Shown here one piece after another: positions 7,516 through 14,247 of a stretch of 22,383 nucleotides of DNA. The position numbers were made by a program, and so were the translations under genes. A model generated the notes under the pieces. It was not told where the DNA came from and searched no databases. It saw only the letters and a list, made by a program, of their open reading frames with translations. How positions within the stretch are numbered: position 1 is the stretch's first letter; every line of letters starts with the position of its first letter. Source of the stretch: Chloroflexota bacterium (lineage in GTDB: Bacteria; Chloroflexota; Dehalococcoidia; Lucifugimonadales; Lucifugimonadaceae); contig JAURLM010000261.1 in NCBI GenBank assembly GCA_030831265.1, positions 1-22,383 on the forward strand, given 5' to 3'.

Positions 7516-8256
7516 ATGACTGATTTCGCTCGCACTGACGGCAGAGCACATGACCAACTCCGGCCTCTGAAGATCACGCCCGGATTCATGCCTAACGCTG
7601 AAGGATCCGCACTCATAGAAACAGGCAATACTCACGTGATCTGCACGGCATCGATCGAACGGGGCGTCCCTCGCTGGCTCAAGGGACAGGGGCGAGGCTG
7701 GGTGACAGCGGAATACTCGATGTTGCCAAGGGCGACCACTGAGCGCGTAAACAGGGACCGTGGCCCGCGACTTGGAGGGCGCACGCAGGAGATACAACGG
7801 CTTATCGGTCGTTCATTGCGTGCAGCGGTAAACCTGGAGGCTCTCGGAGAAACCTCGATACTCATCGACTGCGATGTGCTCAGGGCCGATGGCGGTACTC
7901 GAACCGCCGCCATCACAGGTGCGTATGTCGCGTTGCGAGGTGCAATTGCATGGCTGCATGAACAGGGCCGGGTAACTGCTGACCCAATGCAGCAGAGCAT
8001 CGCCGCTGTGAGCGTGGGCATTGTGGATGGAGTTGAGCTACTTGACCTCGCCTATGATGAGGACTCACGGGCCGAGGTAGATATGAACATCGTCATGACC
8101 TCTACCGGGGAATTTATCGAGGTACAGGGAACAGCCGAAGGACGCCCCTACACAACCGATCAACTCAGCAAGCTCCTGGCACTGGCAAAAACGGGCATCT
8201 CGACACTTGCTGCAGAACAACAACGTGCCATTAATGCGGCGATCGTGACAGGCTGA
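7516..8256 (+). CDS. rph: Ribonuclease PH
   Basis: RNase PH is a phosphate-dependent 3'-to-5' exoribonuclease that trims tRNA 3' ends, acting as a hexamer in the cytoplasm. The 246-residue length matches the family. Clear signatures are the N-terminal RTDGRAHDQLRPL, GWVTAEYSMLPRAT, RTQEIQRLIGRSLRA (phosphate-binding Arg region), LIDCDVLRADGGTRTAAI and EVDMNIVMT. The ATG at 7516 is chosen because GAGGA (7502-7506) lies ten bases upstream and the protein then begins like known RNase PH. The frame is open back to 7159, but that part is antisense to the histidine kinase and is not coding. The 150 bases before it must carry its promoter and that of the kinase; I see no strong consensus there. Confidence 0.97.
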   Translation: MTDFARTDGRAHDQLRPLKITPGFMPNAEGSALIETGNTHVICTASIERGVPRWLKGQGRGWVTAEYSMLPRATTERVNRDRGPRLGGRTQEIQRLIGRSLRAAVNLEALGETSILIDCDVLRADGGTRTAAITGAYVALRGAIAWLHEQGRVTADPMQQSIAAVSVGIVDGVELLDLAYDEDSRAEVDMNIVMTSTGEFIEVQGTAEGRPYTTDQLSKLLALAKTGISTLAAEQQRAINAAIVTG

Positions 8257-8340
8257 CATGGATTCCTCACGCCAAACTCTGCACTCAGTGTTAAAGGTTG
8301 GTTGCAGGTTGTGAGAGTATCCTAGTAGCCGGTTTCCCTT

Positions 8341-8362
8341 CGGTAGAGTTTCTACTCTGCCG
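8341..8362 (+). terminator. Hairpin between rph and eno, possible weak terminator or leader structure
   Basis: CGGTAGAG (8341-8348) pairs with CTCTGCCG (8355-8362) across a six-base loop, giving an eight-base-pair stem with one G-T pair. The following bases (GTTCTTGT) are T-rich but not a proper T tract. It could end rph transcription inefficiently, or be a processing or leader structure of the eno transcript. The 153 bases between the two genes otherwise show nothing I can name. Confidence 0.4.
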
Positions 8363-8409
8363 GTTCTTGTACGAAAGCACCACCCTAAAGTTCTAGATAG
8401 ACCATAACC

Positions 8410-9756
8410 ATGACGAAAATCGTTGATGTCCGCGGTAAAGAAATCCTCGACTCTCGTGGCAACCCCACGGTCTACGCGCGAGTGATACTCGACAACGGCG
8501 GCGTTGGGCTGTCATCAGTCCCATCTGGAGCCAGTACAGGTACTCGCGAAGCCGTTGAACTTCGTGATGGCAAGCTGGACAAGAATGACCCGCATTTCAA
8601 CAAGTCCAGGTACGGCGGAAAAGGCGTGCTAAAGGCTGTCCACCACGTCAACAACGAACTGCGAAATGCAGTTGTTGGCATGGATGTCGAGGATCAGGCA
8701 GGCATCGACAACCTGATGGTCGAATTGGATGGGACTGAGAACAAGAGCAAGTTCGGTGCCAACGCCCTGCTGGCGGTTTCACTCGCCACGCTTCGCGCTT
8801 CGGCATTTGGCCTTGGAGATGAAGTCTTCCGGCGCGTCGCCCGTCTTTGTGGAAACGAGCAAGCAACCGAACTGCCGGTTCCAATGCTGAACATCCTCAA
8901 CGGTGGTGCCCACGCAGCGGGTTCGACAGACTTCCAGGAGTTCATGGTCGTCCCTGTCGGCATGCCAACGTTCTCTGATGCCCTTCGTGCAGGCTCCGAG
9001 ATTTACCACAAGCTTGGCGAAACGCTGGAGGAACAGGGACAGTCGACAAACGTCGGATTCGAGGGCGGGTACGCGCCGCATGGCCTGACCAATCGCCAGG
9101 CACTGAGCTTCGTCACCCAGGCAATTGAGGACGCAGGGTACATCCCCGGAGAACAGATATTCATCGCACTGGATCCGGCGGCTTCCGAGTTCTACAAGAA
9201 TCCCACGGAACGTCCGGGAGCAGGCCGCTACAACCTGCGACGTGAGGGTTACCGGCTCCCGACTGAGCGCATGATCGACGAATATGCAGCGCTACGGGAT
9301 GACTACCCGATCTACTCCATTGAGGATGGCCTTGCCGAAGATGACTGGGATGGATGGTCTGCCATCACTGCAAGAATGGGCAACACGACCCAGCTTGTTG
9401 GAGATGACCTCTTTGTAACGCAAGAACGCTACCTTGAGCGCGGAATCAAAGAAGCGGCCGGCAACGCAATTCTGATTAAGTTGAATCAGGTAGGCACGGT
9501 GACCGAAACGCTGGCGACCATCAAGATGGCACAGGACTCCGGGTTCGGTGTTGTGGTCAGCCACAGATCCGGCGAAACCGAAGACACGACCATCGCAGAC
9601 CTGGCGGTTGGCACTTCGGCTGGCCAGATAAAGACAGGCGCACCCGCACGAAGCGAGCGTGTTGCCAAGTACAACCGGTTGCTTCGGATCGAAGAAACAC
9701 TCGGTGATAACGCAAGGTATGCGGGAACCCGAGTGCTCGACAGGTCGGCTAAATAG
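8410..9756 (+). CDS. eno: Enolase
   Basis: Enolase interconverts 2-phosphoglycerate and phosphoenolpyruvate in glycolysis and gluconeogenesis. At 448 residues it is slightly longer than the usual ~430. The N-terminal EILDSRGNPT and PSGASTGTREAVELRDG, the general-acid Glu177 (DFQEFM), catalytic Glu218, metal ligands in LDPAASEFY, SIEDGL and GDDLF, Lys357 in the signature ILIKLNQVGTVTET, His385 (SHRSGE) and Lys408 (IKTGAP) are all present. One oddity is that the residue before Glu218, normally Asp in GDEGG, is Phe (GFEGGYAP). A short extra segment (NPTERPGAGRYNLRREG) explains part of the added length. No Shine-Dalgarno site is visible before the ATG. It lies 62 bases before gap, so the two glycolytic genes are probably co-transcribed up to the terminator after gap. 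Confidence 0.97.
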   Translation: MTKIVDVRGKEILDSRGNPTVYARVILDNGGVGLSSVPSGASTGTREAVELRDGKLDKNDPHFNKSRYGGKGVLKAVHHVNNELRNAVVGMDVEDQAGIDNLMVELDGTENKSKFGANALLAVSLATLRASAFGLGDEVFRRVARLCGNEQATELPVPMLNILNGGAHAAGSTDFQEFMVVPVGMPTFSDALRAGSEIYHKLGETLEEQGQSTNVGFEGGYAPHGLTNRQALSFVTQAIEDAGYIPGEQIFIALDPAASEFYKNPTERPGAGRYNLRREGYRLPTERMIDEYAALRDDYPIYSIEDGLAEDDWDGWSAITARMGNTTQLVGDDLFVTQERYLERGIKEAAGNAILIKLNQVGTVTETLATIKMAQDSGFGVVVSHRSGETEDTTIADLAVGTSAGQIKTGAPARSERVAKYNRLLRIEETLGDNARYAGTRVLDRSAK

Positions 9757-9818
9757 CGTAGTGAATCTGCATCGAGTTAATTTGGTCTGGTTAAGGGGAT
9801 CCTGAGAGGGCGAAATAC

Positions 9819-10835
9819 ATGGCAAAGACAAAAGTCGGTATCAATGGCTTCGGAAGAATCGGCAGACAGGTGTTCCGCACCATCTCGGAGCGGCATCCTG
9901 ACACCCTTGAGGTCGTGGCAATTAATGACCTGGGCAACGCCAAGACCAACGCTCACCTGTTCAAGTACGACTCTACGTACGGCGTATACCCGGGTTCCGT
10001 GGAAGTCACCGGCAATGATCTAACAATCAACGGAAAGACCGTCAAGGTCTTCTCTGAACGGGACCCTGCCAACCTGCAATGGGGCAGTGTCGGCGTGGAC
10101 ATCGTGATCGAGTCCACAGGTATTTTCACTGATGCAGAAAAGGCTGCCGGACACCTGAAAGGCGGAGCGAAGAAGGTCATCATCTCGGCTCCAGCCAAGA
10201 ACGAAGACATCACCGTGGTTCTAGGCGTCAACCAGGCCAACTATGACCCTGCAAAGCACAAGGTCATCTCAAACGCCTCCTGCACCACGAACTGCGTAGC
10301 TCCAATGGCGAAGGTGCTCCACGATTCATTCGGAATCGAAAGTGCCTTGATGTCCACGATCCACGCTTACACGAACGACCAGCGCATCCTAGACCAGGTC
10401 CATAGTGACCTCCGCCGCGCCCGTTCCGCTGCAAACAGCATCATCCCGACGACCACCGGTGCGGCGAAGGCCGTGACACTGGTGATCCCGGAACTCAAGG
10501 GTCGCATCGATGGCATGGCATATCGCGTGCCGGTCATTGACGGGTCAGTGACAGACCTGACCTGCAAGCTGGAGAAGAATGCAACTGCTGATGAGATCAA
10601 CGACGCATTCAAGGCAGCAGCCGCAGGTGGCCTCAAGGGCATCCTTGGCGTCTCAGACGAACCGCTGGTGTCTGTCGACTACATCGGCAACCCCAATTCC
10701 TGCACCATCGACGCTCTCTCTACGGCAGCAGTCGGTGATGGATTCGTGAAGGTCGTCGGCTGGTACGACAACGAATGGGGTTACTCATCCCGAACAGCTG
10801 ACCTCGCCAACTTTATCGCTGGCAAAGGCCTGTAA
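9819..10835 (+). CDS. gap: Glyceraldehyde-3-phosphate dehydrogenase, type I
   Basis: GAPDH converts glyceraldehyde-3-phosphate, NAD and phosphate to 1,3-bisphosphoglycerate. The 338-residue product has the N-terminal VGINGFGRIGRQVFR Rossmann motif, the active-site SNASCTTNC (Cys155), its partner His182 (IHAYTNDQ), DLRRARSAANSIIPTTTGAA for phosphate binding and the C-terminal WYDNEWGYSSR. The AINDL segment keeps the Asp that favours NAD over NADP, so a glycolytic role is the simplest reading. The ATG is preceded by GAGAGGG at a normal distance. It follows eno closely and is followed by a strong intrinsic terminator, so it ends this transcription unit. Confidence 0.98.
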   Translation: MAKTKVGINGFGRIGRQVFRTISERHPDTLEVVAINDLGNAKTNAHLFKYDSTYGVYPGSVEVTGNDLTINGKTVKVFSERDPANLQWGSVGVDIVIESTGIFTDAEKAAGHLKGGAKKVIISAPAKNEDITVVLGVNQANYDPAKHKVISNASCTTNCVAPMAKVLHDSFGIESALMSTIHAYTNDQRILDQVHSDLRRARSAANSIIPTTTGAAKAVTLVIPELKGRIDGMAYRVPVIDGSVTDLTCKLEKNATADEINDAFKAAAAGGLKGILGVSDEPLVSVDYIGNPNSCTIDALSTAAVGDGFVKVVGWYDNEWGYSSRTADLANFIAGKGL

Positions 10836-10869
10836 AACAGGATCACGCTTGTAAAGCGCTAATAAAAAC

Positions 10870-10900
10870 AGCGGCGGGTCTGAACCTGCCGCTTTTTTTT
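10870..10900 (+). terminator. Rho-independent terminator after gap
   Basis: A ten-base-pair stem (10870-10879 with 10884-10893, one G-T pair) closes on the tetraloop CTGA and is followed by a run of T to 10900. It lies 34 bases after the gap stop codon and is the clearest terminator in the window. It separates the eno-gap unit from the membrane protein gene, which must therefore have its own promoter in the following 98 bases. Confidence 0.95.
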
Positions 10901-10998
10901 GTCATGTTTCGTGAGCCATTCGCGACTTTCGATTTTTATGTGGATACGCTACGTTTTCGCTCGTTGCTCGCAACTAATTCGAGGCACACGGGGACAAT

Positions 10999-11463
10999 AT
11001 GGGCGAATTTCTTGTCTTTCTGCACATTTTTTTCATTGCGTTACTGCTGATGGGGGTAGGCGTGCTCGACTACGCGTCTATCAAGCTGCACAAAACGACG
11101 GACATCAAAGAGTTCGGCGTCTACATGCTCATGGGCAAGACTGCCGGGATGATGACGCCGGTAGCAGCAATTGCTGCCGGGCTAATCGGCATCGGAGCCG
11201 CAAGTCAGCTCGGCTACTCACTCACGGATGGTTGGCTGATCGCAGCTTACATCGGGCTTGCAGCAACACTTATCGTTCCGCCGCTAACACTCAAAAAGTG
11301 GGGACAGGCCGCGGGAAAGATGATGCCTCAGGCAATGGCTGCCGGGAAGATCCTTCCAGAGCAGAGGGAACTGATGACTGGCAAGAAACACCTCGCTGTC
11401 GAGGTCTTCATGAATGCGCTGCTCATCTTCTTCTTCTTCGACATGGTGTTCAAGCCTTTCTAG
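10999..11463 (+). CDS. Small integral membrane protein, DUF2269-like
   Basis: The 154-residue protein has four predicted membrane helices at about residues 4-24, 47-66, 75-95 and 133-151, with a basic loop (KKWGQAAGKMMPQ) between the third and fourth. The layout, with a first helix FLVFLHIFFIALLLMGVGVLDY and a Lys/Met-rich cytoplasmic loop, recalls DUF2269-type predicted membrane proteins, but the match is from memory. The start is supported by GGGGA five bases upstream of the ATG. It follows the gap terminator and converges on proA with a 40-base gap. An overlapping plus-strand frame (10899-11546) is Cys/Arg-rich and has no family features, so the hydrophobic frame is preferred. The function is unknown. 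Confidence 0.85.
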   Translation: MGEFLVFLHIFFIALLLMGVGVLDYASIKLHKTTDIKEFGVYMLMGKTAGMMTPVAAIAAGLIGIGAASQLGYSLTDGWLIAAYIGLAATLIVPPLTLKKWGQAAGKMMPQAMAAGKILPEQRELMTGKKHLAVEVFMNALLIFFFFDMVFKPF

Positions 11464-11503
11464 CTGGTACAGAACGATACGGCCGGGGCGCGGGTGGCAA
11501 TTG

Positions 11504-12781
11504 CTACTCGCGGACCTGGCCATCACCACGCACGACCCACTTGTAAGTCATGATCTCTCGCAGCCCCATCGGGCCGCGGGCGTGCAGCTTGCTGGTGCTG
11601 ATGGCAACTTCGGCGCCAAGACCGAACTGACCACCGTCGTTGAAATACGTCGATGTGTTGGCAAACACTGCCGCGGCATCCACTTCCGCGAGAAACTGCT
11701 CCGCAGCAGCCTCATCCTCTGTGATGATCGCCTCCGAGTGGCCAGAACCGTATTCGGCGATGTGGTCCATCGCTTCGTCCATCGTGTCGACAACTTTGAC
11801 GGCCGCAATCAGCGCCAGGAACTCGGTACCGAAGTCGTCGGAACGAGCCGGTACCACGCGCTGGCCCTGGGCGATGCCCTTCAGCGCGGCCATTGCCCTG
11901 CTATCCGCACGCATTTCCACGCCGGAAACACCGAATTCTTTCGCCAGTTCCGGAAGGAACTTTCCAGCGACAGATGAATGGACGAGTAGAGTGTCCATGG
12001 CATTGCATACAGTGGGACGTTCAACTTTGGCATTAAGAACAATCCGCAGTGCCTTGTCGAGGTCAGCAGCAGCATCTATGTACGTGTGGCAAACGCCGAC
12101 ACCCCCTGTGACAGCAGGCATAGTCGCGTTTTCACCGACAAACCGGACCAGTTCCGCGCTACCACGTGGAATCAGCAGGTCGATGTAGCGATCCATCTTC
12201 AGCATTTCACCGACAAGGGCCCTGTCAGTCGATTCAACAAACTGGATGCAGTTAGCCGGCAGCCCGACGCTTTCAATGGCTGTCCGGGCAATCTGAGCGA
12301 GAACAGCGTTGGTGTTAAACGCTTCCTTGCCACCGCGCAGGATCACACCGTTACCAGATTTAAGGCAGAGTGCGCTGATATCTATGGTCACATTGGGGCG
12401 GCTCTCGTAAATAACGCCGAGAACGCCCAGTGGCACTCGCACGCGCTGGAGTTCCAGGCCATTGGGAAGCGTACGGTCTTCAAGCACTTCACGCACTGGG
12501 TCTGGCAAGGCGGCAATGGTGCGGCATGCGTCCGCCATGGACTGCACACGGTCCTTGTTGAGAATCATGCGGTCGATGACGTGCTCGTCCATGCCTGACG
12601 AGCGAGCACCGGCAATATCCTGTTCGTTCGCAGACAGGATTTCCGCTACACCAGCCTCTAGCCCGCGTGCAATGGCCTCGAGGGCTCCGTTGCGGGTTGC
12701 CGTGTCGCTCCCGGCCAGTCTCCGGGCGGCAGCCTTTGCGGCCACTCCCATCTGGTTCATATCAACAGCCAGTGCCGTCAT
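11504..12781 (-). CDS. proA: Gamma-glutamyl phosphate reductase (glutamate-5-semialdehyde dehydrogenase)
   Basis: ProA reduces gamma-glutamyl phosphate to glutamate-5-semialdehyde with NADPH, the second step of proline synthesis. The 425-residue length is typical of this aldehyde-dehydrogenase relative. Visible signatures are LGVIYESRPNVTIDI, the catalytic Cys259 in RPTVCNAMDTLLVH, YGSGHSEAIITED and the C-terminal KLHARGPMGLREIMTYKWV. The start is an ATG with AGGGG about eight bases upstream. It lies 25 bases after proB on the same strand, the classic proBA arrangement, so the unstable intermediate can be passed between the two enzymes. No proC is in view. Confidence 0.98.
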   Translation of the reverse strand: MTALAVDMNQMGVAAKAAARRLAGSDTATRNGALEAIARGLEAGVAEILSANEQDIAGARSSGMDEHVIDRMILNKDRVQSMADACRTIAALPDPVREVLEDRTLPNGLELQRVRVPLGVLGVIYESRPNVTIDISALCLKSGNGVILRGGKEAFNTNAVLAQIARTAIESVGLPANCIQFVESTDRALVGEMLKMDRYIDLLIPRGSAELVRFVGENATMPAVTGGVGVCHTYIDAAADLDKALRIVLNAKVERPTVCNAMDTLLVHSSVAGKFLPELAKEFGVSGVEMRADSRAMAALKGIAQGQRVVPARSDDFGTEFLALIAAVKVVDTMDEAMDHIAEYGSGHSEAIITEDEAAAEQFLAEVDAAAVFANTSTYFNDGGQFGLGAEVAISTSKLHARGPMGLREIMTYKWVVRGDGQVRE

Positions 12782-12806
12782 TGCCTATCCCCTGTTTGTC
12801 CAGCGC

Positions 12807-14009
12807 CTAAACGAGCACAAGGTTGTTGCGGTGGATCACTTCCATGCCGTAGTAATGGCCCAGGAGTCCCTGTACGTCTCCTGATTGCCGACCTTTGATC
12901 GCCTCTACGTCACGGGACGAATAGTTCGTCAGCCCGCATGCAACCAACTGCCCGGAGCCATCTTCGATTTTAATGATATCGCCGCGGTCGAAGACCCCGG
13001 TTACCGCGGTTATTCCTGCCGCCAGCAGGCTACGGCCTCGCTTCTCGAGGGCGACGACGGCACCCTCGTCGACGCGTATCACGCCCTGGCTATCTGTAAT
13101 ACCGGTCATGATCCAACGTTTCTTCGCTTCGACCTGTGTAATCGCAGTCGGGAAGCGCGTGCCTATTTCCTCACCGGCGCTGACTTTCAGTATTGCATCC
13201 GGCGTTCTGCCTGATGCAATGACCATTGGTGTTCCAGAGTTCATCGCAAGTTCAGCCGCTTCAAGCTTACTGGCCATGCCGCCAGACCCTCGACCATCAT
13301 GCGGACCACGGGCAGCGTCCCGAATCGAGCGGGTTATCTTGCGTATTTCCGGAATCAATTTCGCGCCTGGCACCAGATGGGGATCAGCCTCGTACAGCCC
13401 TTCCATCTCCCCAAGCAAGACAAGCAAATCAGCTTCAAGGTCATTGGCGACCATTGCTGAAAGTCGGTCGTTATCGCCGTAGACCACGCCGACAAGCTCT
13501 TCGACAGCAACCACGTCGTTCTCGTTGACTATTGGGATAACGCCAATATCGAGCAGGGCTTCAAGCGTGTCACGCACATTCAGGTATCGCTGACGCTGCG
13601 TGAGATCAGCCCGTGAAATCAACGCCTGAGCGACGTGAATCCCGTGTACTCCGAAAAGACGCTCGTAGGCAGACATCAGGTGCGTTTGCCCCAGTGCGGC
13701 GAGCATCTGTCGGAATGAAACCGGGCGTGATTGCGAAGTGACTGTGCCGTTTATCCGCTTAAACACTTCTCGGCCGGCGCCAACTGCACCAGACGAAACG
13801 ACAATGACCTGCTTGCCATCAGCATGCAGAGCCGCAATCTGGCTGATAATCCCGGCCAACGACTCCTCATCAATTCCGCGTCGCTGCCCATCAGCCTGAC
13901 GCGGGCCGGTGATGAGGTTTGTCCCCAGTTTGACCACGATTCTGCGCAACGGACGTTGAAACCAGTGTCCGCTGGCGTTGCTGTCAGCATTGTGAGATGT
14001 TTCTGTCAC
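12807..14009 (-). CDS. proB: Glutamate 5-kinase (with C-terminal PUA domain)
   Basis: ProB phosphorylates glutamate to gamma-glutamyl phosphate, the first and usually proline-inhibited step of proline synthesis. The amino-acid-kinase domain begins with RRIVVKLGTNLIT and continues with VVSSGAVGAG, PIVNENDVV, YGDNDRLSAMVA and GRGSGGMASKLEAAELA. A PUA domain follows at the C-terminus, where GAVVALEKRGRSLLAAGI is typical. The start is uncertain. The frame is open to a TTG at 14120, which would give 437 residues with a long N-terminal extension of no family character. The GTG at 14009 gives about 400 residues, and a TTG just before RRIVVKLG would match the family best; none has a strong ribosome site. 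I chose 14009 as a compromise. It is divergent from mfd. Confidence 0.93.
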   Translation of the reverse strand: MTETSHNADSNASGHWFQRPLRRIVVKLGTNLITGPRQADGQRRGIDEESLAGIISQIAALHADGKQVIVVSSGAVGAGREVFKRINGTVTSQSRPVSFRQMLAALGQTHLMSAYERLFGVHGIHVAQALISRADLTQRQRYLNVRDTLEALLDIGVIPIVNENDVVAVEELVGVVYGDNDRLSAMVANDLEADLLVLLGEMEGLYEADPHLVPGAKLIPEIRKITRSIRDAARGPHDGRGSGGMASKLEAAELAMNSGTPMVIASGRTPDAILKVSAGEEIGTRFPTAITQVEAKKRWIMTGITDSQGVIRVDEGAVVALEKRGRSLLAAGITAVTGVFDRGDIIKIEDGSGQLVACGLTNYSSRDVEAIKGRQSGDVQGLLGHYYGMEVIHRNNLVLV

Positions 14010-14144
14010 AGAATGAACATGCCTGCGCTTAGATGCCGGGTTATGTATCAGCGAGTTTCGGAAACCCTTCCAGCGATTATATGTACCGGAACTCGTAACG
14101 TTCTCTTGAACATACTCCAATAATCAACGAGTGCTAAGCTAGAA

Positions 14145-14217
14145 CCTGTCCGCCGGGCAACCAGCGGGCAGGATTGAAATAACAGGCGCCTGCCGGACAT
14201 TCGGTGGGTCGCCTTTT
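14145..14217 (+). promoter_or_regulatory. Structured mfd leader with mutually exclusive hairpins (candidate attenuator)
   Basis: Hairpin A pairs 14145-14153 with 14164-14172 (nine pairs, one G-T, ten-base loop). Hairpin B pairs 14185-14195 with 14202-14213 (eleven pairs with one bulged T and two G-T pairs, six-base loop) and is directly followed by TTTT (14214-14217), like an intrinsic terminator. GGCAGG (14167-14172) can pair instead with CCTGCC (14189-14194), and TGTCCG (14147-14152) with CGGACA (14194-14199); either would break both hairpins. The layout resembles a terminator/antiterminator switch 30 bases before the mfd start codon. I do not recognise a known riboswitch. The T run is short, so chance in GC-rich DNA remains possible. 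Confidence 0.4.
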
Positions 14218-14247
14218 GTCGCGCGGTGATATTCCAGGCTAGATGCA

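Noticed and set aside
10899..11546. Alternative 215-residue frame overlapping the membrane protein
   Set aside because: Its composition is rich in Arg, Cys and Gly without motifs, while the other frame encodes four clean membrane helices with a good ribosome site.
11640..12188. Plus-strand open frame of 182 codons opposite proA
   Set aside because: It is Ser/Ala/Thr-rich shadow sequence of a secure gene, with no start signal or motif.
14129..14137. Exact right half of a CIRCE element (GAGTGCTAA) before mfd
   Set aside because: The left half TTAGCACTC is absent at the required nine-base spacing; only ACTC is found, at spacing eleven. A single nine-base match is expected by chance now and then.
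14183..14192. Ten-base perfect palindrome CAGGCGCCTG as a protein operator
   Set aside because: It is better explained as part of the overlapping hairpin structure of the mfd leader; there is no second copy in the window.
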